Assembly (NCBI GenBank): GCA_024734555.1
Contig: JANPWX010000026.1
Location: 1,755,009-1,819,008, forward strand
Length of the DNA stretch: 64,000 bases
Direction of reading: 5' to 3'
Source: Trochalopteron elliotii
Lineage: Eukaryota; Chordata; Aves; Passeriformes; Leiothrichidae
Part shown: positions 37,301-50,599 of the stretch, piece after piece
Numbering within the stretch: the first letter of the stretch is position 1
How the letters are laid out: every line of letters begins with the position of its first letter
Position numbers and translations under genes: made by a program
The notes under the pieces: generated by a model
What the model was told of the DNA's origin: nothing
The model's input: the letters and a program-made list of their open reading frames with translations, nothing else
Databases searched by the model: none

Positions 37301-38449
37301 TGTAATGTTCTCCACTCCTTGTCACTCTTTTCTTCCCTTCCCGTTAACATCCCCTCAGATCTACTGGCTTAACCTGGGTATCAGCACTTGACACCAGCAT
37401 AAGCTAATAGTAGGAGTGTTTTCTAACCCAGCTACTTTTACAAAAGCAAATTAGTAGTGAGTAAGTGTGCTCCTAGGTTGGCAAGTAAGTGGTGATAACT
37501 CTCAGAGATGATGATGTCCTAGAAGAAGCTATGAACCAACTTTTTAACCAGCTGAGCTGCATCTGGAACAATGCATCTGACTGCAAACTCAGAAATATTG
37601 TGAGTCAGCTATTTTGAGAATAGCTGTCAGATACAACTAGAGATTACAAAGGGTCACATATGTTCATTATAGATAATACATAACTGTCCCACTAGATAAT
37701 GCAGTTATTTTTCTTTCTTTTTAATTATTCATTTGTTGGGCATTCATTATTAAATGAACTTAGCTTTTTTGTTTTCAAACAGTTCCAGGGTCAGTCCTGA
37801 GAGTTTCATATGTATTTTCTGAATATTCATACTTCAAACATAAAAAGACCAGTCATTTCCAAAGCATGAATATTAATAAAATACTTTATTACATAAATGT
37901 CAACATTATATGGTTTGACTCCAACTAAACACTAGTTTATAACCAGAAAGGCTTTAAGTTTTGGGGTTTTTTTCACTGTGACCATCAGTCATTAACAGCT
38001 CTAGTGCTAAATGATACAGATGCTGTAAGTTGTAGAATTTTTTGTATTTCAGTCTAGACAGATGGCTGCAAAATGAAACAGCTGTATTTTTTCTGAAAGC
38101 CTGGAGGCATTGCTACTAACATAGCAAAAATTCTTATGAAGGACAGGTTCAGATTTTAAGGACAATCCTACAAACTGTTGCAGCAATAAATAAACTTGGA
38201 TTCACCTACAGACCACTCAATGTCAAAGAAGATAAAGACGTGAACTAATTTGTGACATAATGACAGTTTTCAACTCTCAGTGTAAACATGTTATTAAATC
38301 GAAAAGGTTTCAAGGAAATCAAAAGTAATTTGAGATTGTGATAGATATGATGAATAAATTAGTGTATTAAAGTATTAGAAATGTAGTAGATCCAGTAGAT
38401 GTAGTAAATGAAATAATGCATCAAATATATTGTACTTTGTAAACTGTTT
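34321..38449. other. Anonymous AT-rich DNA, no gene recognised
   Basis: No gene recognised. It contains a minus-strand splice-flanked segment (35209-35143, see findings), A-rich low complexity at 35844-35877 and an 18-bp perfect palindrome (TATAAATCATGATTTATA) at 36131-36148. Confidence 0.6.
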
Positions 38450-38985
38450 GTGAAGTAAGTCCCAGTTCTGTAAAGGGAAGGTGTTCCCGAATACCGGTAC
38501 TTACTTTGCAACTGTAAGAACAGCAGGATGAGACCTGGATTTACAACTGAAAGAGGTTGGCCTGACAGGAGATGGCCCGTTGATCAGATCAGACTCTGTG
38601 CACCTGGACCATCAAGCAACCGATGCCAATCTTGATGGAGGACCTGGAGATGAAGTAAAATCACCATCCGAAAGCCGGGTTCCAGGAACTCCTTTTCAAG
38701 ACCTACACCAGTGCCAGGAAGTCTGTTCAAAGTCCATCGACAAGTGAAAGGCAGTGCATGAATACGAAAACTGAACAGATACACAATGGACTAGCCACCA
38801 GGCACAAATAACAGTGTAAAAACCAGACCCAAAAACTCAGAAATCATGGACAGGGCGGGAGAGGACCCTTGCTGCTGATCGCCTGTTCACCCAGCATTCG
38901 ATCAATGTTGTTTGTGGCTGTCTCAGATTTTTGGAAATGGAAAAATAAAATCTTGTATTTTTCTATCTGATTGGCTGATAATCAT
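38450..38985 (+). mobile_element. Probable solo LTR, family not identified
   Basis: This block differs from its AT-rich neighbours. It retains CpG sites (ttcccgaataccgg, tggcccgttg, aagcaaccgatg, catccgaaagccgg) and ends with 'gaaatggaaaaataaaatct' followed by T-rich sequence, an arrangement like an LTR poly(A) signal and U5. 'gctgatcgcctgttcaccca' upstream also looks like the R/U5 area of a gammaretrovirus-like LTR. No internal retroviral genes flank it. Exact ends and target duplication are not resolved. Retained CpGs suggest it is younger than most repeats here. Confidence 0.5.
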
Positions 38986-39094
38986 TTATAACAAGATCAA
39001 AGTGAATTTTTTTTACACAATCTGATCGCAAAGGTTTTATGAGTGACTGAAGTGCTTGAAAAAGGATGCACATATACTCTTCCTGTTCTAGAAG

Positions 39095-39685
39095 GATCTT
39101 GCAGCCAGAAAGCCAAATGTGTCCTGGGCTGCAACGAAAGCCCTGTGGGCAGCAGGGCCAGGGAGGGGATTCTGCCCCTCTGCTCTGGTGAGACCTCACC
39201 TGCAGTGTTGCACCCAGCTCTGGGCTCCCAGCACAGGAAGGACATGTATGGACCTGTTGGAGCAAGTCCAGAGCAGGAACATCAAGACGATTAGAGGGAC
39301 GGAGCAGCTCTCCCATGAGGAAAGGCTGAGAGAGAAGACAAGGTTCCAGGAAGACCTTATTGCAGTCTTACACCATCTACAGGGGGCTCATAAAAGAGAT
39401 GGGTAGAAACATTTCAGCAGACTCTGTTGCAAAGGTTAGTGGTTTTAAATTAAAGCAGGGTAGATTCAGGCTGTATGTAAGTTTTACAATGAGGGTGGTA
39501 AAACAGTGGCACAGGTTCCCAGAGAGGTGATAGATGCCTTCACCCTAGAAACATTCAAAGTCAGACTGGATAGTGCTCTGACCAACCTGATCCAGTTGAA
39601 GATGTCCCTGCTCAATGCAGGGGGATTATTTTAGATAAACTTTAAAGACCCCTTTCAACCCAAACTCTTCTATGATCTATCCAAT
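39095..39685 (+). mobile_element. CR1 LINE, 3' end
   Basis: It starts in the C-terminal ORF2 region. 'cagccagaaagccaaatgtg' and 'tgggctgcaacgaaagccct' correspond to the AKKANGILGCI segment, and HEERLREKT follows. The rest contains 'gtggcacaggttcccagaga' (HWNRLPRE) and ends in 'cccctttcaacccaaactct' and TCTATGATCT, the decayed CR1 tail. Compared with the family, the region around 39330 is compressed by small deletions. Confidence 0.93.
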
Positions 39686-42600
39686 TTACTATTGGATTAC
39701 ATAAAAATACCTTATTCTCTGAGGTCAGTTGCTGATGAGACAGTACAGACCTAAGCATTTCTACCTTAGTGTCACTTTTCTTCATGTGTAAGTAGGAAGA
39801 ATTTGGATGCTACAGAAATGTCATTCTGAGAAATTTGTGAATTACACACAATAGGACTTGAAGTGATCATAACCTTTCTGGAAAAAAATAGGTTAATGAG
39901 AAACTTAGTTAATGAGAGCAAGTTATATAAAACTATAGAAGAGTAAAGACTTTTTTATGCAATGAAGCTGCAATTGTGATGAAAGAAATTCGTCTTTAGG
40001 AGAAATTTAATGAGAAAAACAGTGGCACTAATACTTTGTTAAGGCTATAACTGCATGGTGTAATGACCACTGGGTAAAGTACTGCATTTTAAATTGAATG
40101 TGCTGGCTAAGATCCACATGGTACAGGAATTGTTATACAGTGTAAGAAAAAAAATGGGAATTTCAGAATACTAAAACCAGTGAAACTTGTGTAAAAGAGG
40201 AAACAATACAGAAATTAAAATAGATTCATAAACATATTATTGCTGAGACTATCTGGATTACATATTGATGGAGTAGCATAATGACTTAAAATTCTGGCTT
40301 TTAATGAGAAAATGAAGGAAATCATATAAAGTTCCATCTGCCCAACCAGAATAAGCATTTTCTAGGAATCATCCTCGATTTTCAATATTGCGTGGGCATT
40401 TTCAACTGTAGACCTTATGTGCTTTAAAGATGTAACTTGAAAATTATTTTCTTCTGAAACAGCCCTCAATCATCAAATTAATGTAAAGATCAGCAGGTTC
40501 AAGTCATGCAATTGGACATTTGGGGTAATAAAAAGACAATTGTTGATGTGCAATAATTACATACATACATGCACTTCGTGTAGGCCATTTGTGAAGTTAC
40601 CTAAACTGTTTAAGCACCTTTCTTTAGTGAACCTTCCAATTTATACAAGAAAAAGTTTTTCACAACTAAATAAAAAGAACAGAATATTTGGATCTGCATA
40701 TGAACAGATGAAAGAGGAATCTGGAAGGGTAATGCTTGGCACAGTTATAAACTCATGGATGATAAAGCTGCAGTGGTGAGGATATCACAACATGACATAC
40801 AGCCAACCACCAAAGCAGTGGAATAAGACACTTGGTAAAATTTTATGTTACAAACAAAAAGAAAGTGTATGAGAACATGAGGAGGGCATAAAACAAGGAA
40901 TAGAAAAAAAGTTAAAACCTCGGTACTTTGTAAGAGTAATAGATGTACATTTTTTTCTACCAGAATAAAAAGTCACAGTAGACCATGAGGTCCCAAATAC
41001 TGTGTTGGATTCTAGACAAGCTCACAAAACTGCCATCAGAAGAATTTCCCTCACACCTGTACAGGCAGAGTATTTGTAACATATTTAGGAGGGATTGCAA
41101 ATAAAACATCAGCAAAAATACAGAACCTGAGTTCACTGGTGTAAGACAAAAAAGAAAGTATAGAAAATTATTTAATCATTTCACTTACTGGAATTACACA
41201 TGCAAGCTTGAACAGAAGAAGACATTCCTCTTATCTAAAATCTGCTCTGTAGGGAGAGAAGTAGATCTTTCTCTTTTCATTATCATTTTAATTTTATACT
41301 TCCAACTCTACATGTAGCATGCATGCCCCCTAAAACTCTCTGTGAAGTGCTTGTCTTTTAAATACTAACTCAAACCAATGTAAAATGCTGGTCAAGAGGA
41401 GCCTTCTGTATCATTGCTTTCACCATAATATAAATTCTCATGTATATATTTGTATCTTGTGATTAATAGGCCATAAATGGACCAGAAACTACCAGAACTA
41501 GTTATTAGATATCAGAAATTATGGATAACAAATACTAAGATACTAATGAATAACTAAACCTAGTTGTAGACTTGCCTTGTATGAGACCAACATTTTGGAA
41601 GAAGGAATTTTCCATCTACTAATTGTTGAATGTTATTGTTTCAAGCAACAAAATAATTCATACAAAATAATTTATACCCATTCATGAACAGAAGAAAAGA
41701 GAACTCACTAAATAAAATATTTTTAAATTATCATTTAGCTCACTCATATTTGATTGTCTTCTTGGATCTCATATTTGGAAATCCTGTCTAATGAAGTTTT
41801 ATCATTACCACTTTGTGGTGATTAAATACCATAATCCTCTTATTTGTGCAGATCCCTAGTGCTCCCCACTTCTATTAAAAGCAGGGTTCTAATGAACCTC
41901 ATGAGGTGTCACTAGGAAATTACCACTTACAGTCTGAAATGAAGCTCAGTTCCAAGCCATTTGCATTTATGCGCTAAAACTAAATTATTAATGTGGATTG
42001 TTACACATTTTTAGGTTTAATTTTTCAGTCTAATGAAACCATAAATTTCAAGCTTTCAAAAATATTCCTATCTCTTATTCAATTCAATATGTAATCGAGA
42101 ACATGCTTTTACTACAGATGGAGAGGCCTTTTCAAATTTGAATTAATTTGGTGTTTTGCTGAGTTAGTAGATTAAGTGCTACAGATTGCCTGATGTTCAC
42201 TACACTAAATCTTAACTTTCAAATTAATGGAATAAAATTTTGGAAATTCACAAGGTCAAAAATATTTTTTTCAAAGGTGATAGTTGTATTTTCTGCCCTT
42301 ATTGAATGACTCCCTCACATGTTACAAAGTGGTAACAGCTGAGAACAGTCAAAGGCAAAAAATTCTACTACACAAACGTGAAACTCCAAGTTCATTTGCA
42401 TATTCATTTTATACAATGTATTCAGGAAAGATACAGCATTTTAAAGAAGTGGATATGCTATGTTTAGCTAGTAGTACAAACAAAGCAAAAAGTTTACGAC
42501 CAGTTTATCCTTAGTGTTCAAGGTAATGTACCAAGTTGTGAACACCAGACTGGTACACTGTCTTCAGTGAGACTTTCGAGGAGAAATAAAAGAATTCCAA

Positions 42601-45600
42601 ACCAAAAAGAACTTTGCGAATAGCCACGCGTGTAATTTTAATTTTTAAGTCCAGTACCATTTCCTCAAAGCTTGCACAAGTAGATCTGTCACTCATATAT
42701 CCCAGTGAAATGAATGACCACGAAGATGGGGGGAAGAACCCCAAGCACCAACAATCCCACACTCTTTCTACAGCAGCAATTCAGCATTGTTGAAGAATGC
42801 TATTTTCTCTGCCTTATATGAGTATTCCTCTAGTCTTCTGCTCCTCTGAGCTAGAAAGGGTAAGCACATGTCATTACCTTGGCTGTCTCAGCTTTCTCCA
42901 CCAGTTTCTGCTGACATGTTTGGTTGGGCATGAGAGGTACAAAAGTGTTTCCTGCTTCATGCTGTCTCTCATAAATGCCTGGCTCTCTAGTACACCTACC
43001 ACTACACAGAGTGTATATTTTAGGGCTGTTTTATCTATCATTATTCAGAGATCAACTCACAAATCTTTATATTAATGTGTTACAGTATTTATTTCACAAA
43101 GCAATTGCTTGATATTCAATACTGTCATATTTTGCCTTTGACAGAAGAGAGGAGCTATCACTGAGAAAATGTTAAAGGATTAATTGCTATATCCAGTTAC
43201 AAAGTCTACAAAGAAAAAGTGTCTCAAAAATGCTCATAGTTATAATTGAAGTTAAAAATTTGCCATTGATGATTACAGTTACAATACACAAATCCCCTGG
43301 TTCAAATTTTCTAGTCATGGGAGTATAAAACTCAGGGTAATACCTCATTTTTGCTCCATAATATCTGTGGCAAGCTATAATGCATCACTGACAATCTAGT
43401 GATTCATGAAATGAAAACTCCTTCCTGTTTACATCAATGCAACATTCCCTGGGGGTTCTTCACAAAACACCTGTGCAGTTGTACAGCATGCAAAGCATGA
43501 GACATTTGCTATCTTGTGAAATTTTCCTATTTCTGTTTTTTTCTTTTTTCAGAAGTGCTAGCCTTAGAGAAATTTCAGTATCTATTTCAAAATCTGTCAC
43601 CAGAATTTAAATATTCTCTCAGTGGGTGGAAACAGCAGATTGATAACCTCACCTCTGGTGTTCTCTACAACTCAGTGAAAGACATGCAGCATCACACATA
43701 ATTCAAAAGGTTGCTTTGCATTTATTTCACCCACCTCTCTAGATTTTCTTCAAATAAAACCTCTTTTACCCTTGGCAGAACTATACTTCTGAAGCACAGA
43801 TCACACATATAAAACTAAAAGCATACTAGCTGATCCTAACCCAGAGAACTCAGAGACCTACTTGGCTTCCAATAGGCGACATGGAAAGAAATTAGCCACC
43901 TGCTGAGGATAATCCTAATGCACTATCCCTGAGGAGAAAGGGAGGAAAGTAGTCTGCAGCAAACCAATGGAGAATTATAAACCCATGTATATAACTAATT
44001 TCCTACCCTGCCTCAAAGTGTGGTGCCTGTGTTCACTTTGAATGAAATTACTGCTCCATGCGGAGTCTCTGCTGAATTTCTTCTGACTGAGGAGATGCCG
44101 CAGCAGAGTATCCTGCAGCTCCACCAGGCACAAGGTGGGACCATACCACAACACTGCGTCACTCACATGTTGGGTGGCAGTTGCTGGTGCATCTATCTCA
44201 TTTGGAAAACACTTACTAGATTTGGTTTCTCAAGTTACTGCAGTCCTTCTCTGGGCAGGCTTTGGACAATTGATGGGTCTCATTCTTCAGAGGGGGGAGC
44301 AGTTTTGGACCTGCATGCAGAGTATACTGGGGCTCATGCACACTCCAGGTCAGAAAGTGATACCTCACAAATGGAAACATCAGTGAGCAATTTTTATCTT
44401 AGGAGGTTAGCACATGCATAAACTCCTTTGGATGTTTTGGCCTTTTGCCAGGTTCTGTACTGTCTAGAGGACCTGAAGTGTTGTACAGCTGAACAATTTA
44501 GTACTATATGCACTGTATAAATTGTATCCTCCATATGCTGTATAGCTGACCAACTCTCATAGCTCATTAAAAAATAGAAAGAGTTAATTAAAGTTTCTGC
44601 CCACTTTTCATTTCTAGGGAGTGTTCTCTCAACATTGCTTGAATAACTGACTGAATTTGAGAGCAGTTTTACTTCTGAAAACTGTAGAGATGGAATGCTT
44701 GCAAATAAATTATATTAGACACTATTGTTTTGATCCAGCTCAAGAGTTTTTGCATTCTTTCACAGCCCTGTGATATAGTTGGGAATTCATTCTTCAATGC
44801 AATGGGACTACTCTTCATAATTATGACAGTACTTGGCCTAGAGGGACAAATTTCTGGTAAAAACATTATTTCCCTGAAAACTAAAATTCATGTTTCTTTA
44901 AAACAGAAAGAAGTATCAGCATATTTGTGCCATGACAACCTGTCTCAGAGCTACCTATTGATGCCATGGACAGTAAATTAAAATATTACGAATTTAGTCA
45001 AAGACAGATAAATTTCTTTTCCACATTTGTAATAATGCACAGTATGGAAGATGATCGATAATGCAACATGAATTGCTTTAGCTCCCCCCACAGAGACATA
45101 TTTGAACATTTCCGTTAATATGTTTCATTGCACAAAGCACAAAACCACTCTCTTCCCAAGGCATGAGTTGCTACATCAGCTTTGTGGTGAGAAGTATCCC
45201 TAAACTCAAAATAACATTCAAACCAAAGTTATAATTGGGGTTAGAATTTGGGTGAGTAATTATATCTAGATTTAAAATTATGTGACAACTTTCATTCTCT
45301 AAGAAAATCTAACTTTGGGTTTCATTTCATAGAATTATAGATTTAAACAAAATGTTATATAAATGACTGCTCTGATTTTCTTTTGGCATAACTGAAAACT
45401 TGTTCTGTAAGGACCTTAGGCACAGGTAAAATGCTTATGCAACTGAGAAGAGCAACACTTAAAGCAGATGCTACACTTCCCAAAGTTTAAAACATGTCAT
45501 TTCCAAATGTATTCAATAATTTTCAGTTATTAAAAAATCTACTGAAATTTGGTGTGCTATATGTAAACACAAAGTCATTTGAACTTTTTGACAAAAAATT

Positions 45601-46079
45601 AGTAATTAACATATTTTTCAGAATTCCCTACAGAAGAAACAGCTATACTTGGTCCAGGAACTTCCCATGATTCTTCTAAGTATGCAACCCATGTTGTAAC
45701 TAGGAAAAGACAAAGGACTTGTTGTTGGTATGAGTTGCTATCATGAGAAATACGATGTTGGTATCATGAGAAATATGATATTCAGTTTTCTCTTTTTTGT
45801 AACTTTGGAAAGCTCTTATAAAATACATTGAGTCATAGTGCAGACAGTGGCTATCACAGGAACTTTTTTATCACCTAAATAATTATTCTTTTATACATTA
45901 CAGAAATCTTCACTTGTAACTTTACCTTAGAGAAAATATATGTTAAAAAATTCAATAACCATGAGATTAAGCTACAAAAACCCTGCTGAACTAGTTTGGA
46001 AGGGGGAAAAGGAAAATACCTGGCTTGCCAGTAATGAGCAAGGGGATTTTGTGCCTAAACTTGAGGAAATGATCAATAA
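39686..46079. other. Anonymous AT-rich DNA, no gene recognised
   Basis: No gene or transposon recognised. A plus-strand open segment at 43553-43701 follows a good acceptor ('tgtttttttcttttttcag') but has no convincing donor. The slightly GC-richer stretch 44020-44480, open on both strands, is unassigned. An imperfect 18-bp direct repeat lies at 45739-45779. Confidence 0.6.
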
Positions 46080-46620
46080 TGGGGTCCTTTAATCTGCTTC
46101 AGGAACTGTTGTGGCTGCAAAGAACCACCTGAAATGTTTCTACATTAATGCAGGCAGAGTGAGGAACAAACAAGGCAAGCTTGAAGCTTTAGCCCAGTCC
46201 CAGATATTCCTGCTTAAGTGAAACCTGCTGGGTGAGTCCTGTGATCAGAGTGCCCTGTTGGATTGTTGTGGGCTCTTCTGGAGGGATACACAGACAGAAT
46301 ATGGGCAGGCATGGCACTGGGTGTAATGGAAGGGATGGAATGTATGGAGCTCACAGTAGGCATTGGCACAGTTGAGAGTCTCTGGGTAAAACTCAAGGGG
46401 CAAACAAATAATGTGGATGTCACAGTGGTAGTCTACTACAGCTCTCCAGTTCAGGATGATGATGTAAAAAAATTATTTTTTGAGGAATCAAGAGACACTT
46501 CCAAGTCAATGGCTCTTGTCCCTATGGGGAACTTCAGCTTGTCAGGAATCAACTGGGAGCATCACACAGCTGGTACATCTTGGGCCAGAAGATTCCTAAA
46601 AAAATCTGTCACGCATGCAG
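46080..46620 (+). mobile_element. CR1 LINE fragment, ORF2 endonuclease domain only
   Basis: Plus-strand frames give the start of CR1 ORF2. CFYINAGRVRNKQGKLEALA lies at about 46135-46194. GMECMELTVGIGTVESLWVK follows at about 46337-46396, then DDVKKLFFEESRDTSKSMAL, MGNFSLSGINWEHH and TSWARRFLK. This is the apurinic-type endonuclease half, with the GDFN-like motif changed to GNFS. The sequence leaves the family abruptly near 46620, and no RT or 3' tail follows. The frame from 46263 to 46622 is still largely open. Confidence 0.9.
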
Positions 46621-47270
46621 TGTAATGTTTCTGAATCTTTTGGTGGCAGTGTTTCTGTAGCTTTCTGAAAATAACTCATCTTGTAGAAGCTAAATCATTC
46701 CTTTTGGTCACTGCAGTACCACTTTATCACCTTGAATAAGTGTTTTCTGATCCTGCTTCTGCAAGTTACACTGTTCCCATGAGCTTTTCTATGGATTTCT
46801 TGCTGTTATGGTGTAAGTTATTTTTCTAAATAGAAAGTGAGAGATATTATTTATTTATTTTGGGGTTAGAAAAATCCAAACCATGTCTTAACTCTGCAGA
46901 GAAAGGCTAGCAAAATGAATAGCCAAGAATACATGTAAAATAACTACGATGAGACTGAAAGCTTATAAAGTGCTGTATAGGAAATTATAGTTCAGCATAA
47001 AAGATTCAGAATCCTACACTAAGCTTCTTTTCCTTTAGGTTTGGATTATATAAGATCAAACCCAGTCATTATATAAGCATGGAAGTCAGTAATACTTTTA
47101 ATAAGAATTTCACTTCCATTCTGGCTAGATGAGGCTTATTATCTTTAAGTATTAGCAGAAGTCTACTATAGATGGATCAGCCAGCTCAGATAACTTTTAA
47201 TTTTGTTTTCTTTTAAACTGTCCTGTTTCTAAAGAAAATGTCTATTGTCATATCCCTAGAACATAATTAC

Positions 47271-47294
47271 AATTATTATTATTATTATTATTAT
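47271..47294. repeat. (ATT)n microsatellite, about 8 units
   Basis: Uninterrupted ATT units; a typical trinucleotide microsatellite. Confidence 0.95.
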
Positions 47295-47740
47295 CCGTAC
47301 AATATTTAAGCTTTGGATTTCTGTATCTCATTGTTCCTTATTTTGTTGTAACTCTGCAAATATCTCTACAGATGTGGTTAAAATCAAAATATTGTAATTT
47401 GTAACAGATTAAGGTGTTGAGTTCAATATGTATCAATCTTAGAACTGTGAAATTTGTAGCACTGCAATGTATATGATGATACCATAAACTATTATTAAAC
47501 TATTATTCTTTCAGAAACCTTGATGGCATAATATTTGCCCACCTATTCATCAGGACAACTATTAAAAAGGTATTTGCAAAGCATTTCTTTGCAGTACAAA
47601 TATTATTGAAATACTCAAAACAGCTCTACCTATAAAAGATGATGATTCCTCAGGAACCTTATCTTGGACCTTCTGTCTTTTCCAAACTGTGAAAGTTCTC
47701 ACACTTATTGCATATTCAAGAAAAATACATGCTCAGGCCT

Positions 47741-47756
47741 ACACACACACACACAC
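47741..47756. repeat. (AC)8 microsatellite
   Basis: Eight uninterrupted AC units between 'ggcct' and 'gata'. Confidence 0.95.
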
Positions 47757-49677
47757 GATACATCTAAGGAATAAACTTGATTTGAAGAGGGATACCACAT
47801 GAATTCTTTTATAGGACCAACATTTAGATTACTTTTTCCTAAGTTAACATCAAAACTCGTGTTTTCACATGAGAAGACCAAAATTGCAAAACATCTATAA
47901 GTTTCAGTTTCAGATGAGACAAGTCTTTCTGCTAAACACAGAAACATTCATCATCCTATACAGAGTCAAGGATAAAAAGACATGCCAGCTACTGTACATT
48001 TGCCTACTGAGCAGAAGTTTGCAATTTATAAACAATTATAAATAAATTCATTTGTTGTAAACAGTGTTTGCTATAAGCACCAAGCAGAGGTGTTCACAGT
48101 GTTAAGGTCTATGAGCTACTAATTGAACCCCTGACAGCTCTACTTGTAGGGAAAACAAATCACAAAGACAAATGGAAAATATTTATCTATCTACACATTG
48201 TTGTTGCCTAAAGAGCATTCCACCAAATGGACATTTCTCTCCAGTTATAACCCATTCCAGACTCATCCCTTTCACAGCTTTGTCATCTATTACATCAGAC
48301 AGAGGTGGCTGTTTTCTTCTGATGAGAGTATGATAGAATGGTAGAACCATACTTTTAAAACTCCACCTTCTTATTATTTTTTTATCATTTTGAGAATAAA
48401 ATTGTACCCCCATATATGGAACTAAAAGTAGTGCAGATCATTTGATTTTTGTACTACACTGATACTACTACAGTGGCTACAAAAGCGTAAAAAATATTTG
48501 TAAGGACCCAGATATTGGAAAATGTGCTTTTGTGAGAAAGTGCATAACACAGAAAATATTGGCTTATTTGAGGAATTTCATAAAGAACTGCCCGTGGATG
48601 ATTTTATAAATCTGTCTCTAGGGATTTACAATCTTTATCCTCCTTTTGCTTCTATCCTCCACTTCAGAATAAACCTTTAAGGCTTCTAACTATTCCACTT
48701 CCACCCCACTTTGCTGTCTCTTTTTCAGAAACGTGATATACTACAGCTCAAATGCAACCCTTCCGTTATTTCGGTTTGGGTAGAGAGCCCAGACAAATTG
48801 CAAAATGAAACAAACAAGATATTAACTGAGTTTGGCTTGGTTTTTTCCAATATTTTTTAAGGCAATTGAGAACAAACTGTACACCTTGGCACCTAGAGTA
48901 AGAAGCTGCCAATGCCTGGTTCATCTCCTGCTCCTCCCTAACTGGGAGTGCTCTGGTAAATGGTAAACTGGTAAGTGCTTCCTAGAGTACAGTACAGCAG
49001 GTTTCTAAAAATAACCAAGAGTGGCATAGTAACAAAAGGCATCACCCCAAACACTTGGAGTCAGTGATAAGCTCCTCAGCAACTACAATTCGTGTATCAC
49101 ACCACTAAAAATCAATCTATACCAAGCACTTATCTAGCACCTAGCACAATTCCATTTGCAGTAAGAATAGCTCAAATAACTACTTAAATATCCAAGGTGA
49201 AAGTCATGCTTCAAAAATTTTAATTCTAACTATAATTAAAATTGTGTTATATGCTACAGTATAATTTACAAATGGTTAATATATATTTCTGTCACTGTAA
49301 AAGCCTTCAGATCATTGATCACTTTTGAATAGAGGATGTCCAATACAAAATGGCAGATAATCACTTGTGTATCATCTCATTAATTCAGTATCAATAACTG
49401 AATACAGAAAAAGGCAGAGATGAGTGCAAACTCTGCCATGGAATAAGAAAAATAGAATTATATTGGTTTCTGTTTTAATATTTGATTTATCAGGTTTGCT
49501 GATTCCTTTTATATTTGGCTTAAATAGTCAAGGAAGTGTGATGATGAGCAGCGCAATAAAAAGCATCACCTTGTTTGTTATCAAAGGATGCACAGGGAGC
49601 ACAGGGGAGGTATGAGCAACCTCTTGTCACCCTTGTTCTCTGATTTACATTCTCTAGCACTAGCAATATTTGTTTAG

Positions 49678-49715
49678 TTTTAATTATATATTATCATGAT
49701 AATATATAATTAAAA
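49678..49715. repeat. Perfect 38-bp AT-rich palindrome with no spacer
   Basis: The left arm TTTTAATTATATATTATCA is followed immediately by its exact reverse complement TGATAATATATAATTAAAA, centred on CATG at 49696/49697. The symmetry stops at both ends (G at 49677 against T at 49716). I see no gene, terminator context or larger inverted repeat around it. It could extrude as a hairpin or cruciform. Confidence 0.97.
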
Positions 49716-50599
49716 TAGAGTAAAATACAACAGGTGAAGCCAAATTTTTCTGGATTCTTTTATTTCTTTTTTTTCCCCCATTTATATGTGTGTGTGCCAA
49801 GAAGAGTGCCTGCAAATTAGAACACAAACACAATGTGTCACTGTCTTTCTTTGCTTTTCTTTTGGATGAAAGTGTTTCTATTTTCTACTGTCTCCTCTTG
49901 TTCAAGAAACAATATTGTCCTTGATGAAATTGTAAAATGGTATTGCTAACGTCTTTGGATTTTGAAGTGCACTTTTCTTGTTTAGTTGTAAAACGTGCTT
50001 TGAAAATATCTGTAAAAGATCTCTCTGTTTTGTCTATGTGTGCAGGCAGGTGCCTGGGTGACTCCAGTGCCTTTGCAGAAAGTCACATTTTCTGATGGAC
50101 AGTGTCAGATTCATGCCTCTAGAGAAATCAAATTGTATTTTAAGGTGGCGATTTTTCTCTATAGCCTGCATATAAATCAGAATAACATAAAATTATTTTC
50201 CTAAAATACTGTAATTTACGAATTTTAAAGTGTTGTGGGGGAAAAAAAGAGAGGAAAAAAAAGCAAAAATGAAGTTATTGAACAAATTGTACAAACCACA
50301 TGTGGGGACTATCTTCCAAAAGGCAGTCTTAGACAGGCAGCAGACATTCAGCCATTCAGGCTGGGTTATACAGACAAAAAAATGTAACTTGTTCTGAAGA
50401 CAATTTAGCACTTGGGCATCATTCTGGTCTTGAAATATGGTTGTAATCCTCAGTGGAAAATGAATACTTAGTCAATGACCTTTTCAAAATCTCTTCCTGC
50501 AATATATGCCACTTTTACTGTTCTGCTCATGATATTAGGCAGAAAAATCTTCTGACCTAACAGCTTTCCTCTGCAAATGCTGATTCAGCAAAACTGGAA
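49716..50599. other. Anonymous AT-rich DNA, no gene recognised
   Basis: No gene recognised. It lies between the palindrome and the next CR1. Confidence 0.55.

Larger units (their letters stand above)
46621..49677. other. Anonymous AT-rich DNA, no gene recognised
   Basis: No gene recognised. It contains the (ATT)n run at 47271-47294 and the (AC)8 run at 47741-47756. A splice-flanked open segment lies at 49528-49609 (see findings). Confidence 0.6.

Noticed and set aside
38997..39406. Several open frames on both strands
   Set aside because: These are the remains and shadows of the CR1 ORF2 C-terminus.
40490..40515. GGTTCAAGTC resembling a tRNA T-arm/B box
   Set aside because: No A box, acceptor stem or cloverleaf can be formed around it.
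43553..43701. Open stretch after a good polypyrimidine-AG acceptor
   Set aside because: No usable donor follows and no poly(A) signal lies close. The peptide is unrecognised.
48862..48955. Plus-strand segment after a strong acceptor, open for 31 codons
   Set aside because: The donor needed to stay open (TCTG|GTAAAT) is weak, and the stronger GTAAGT donor downstream is reached only after a stop codon.
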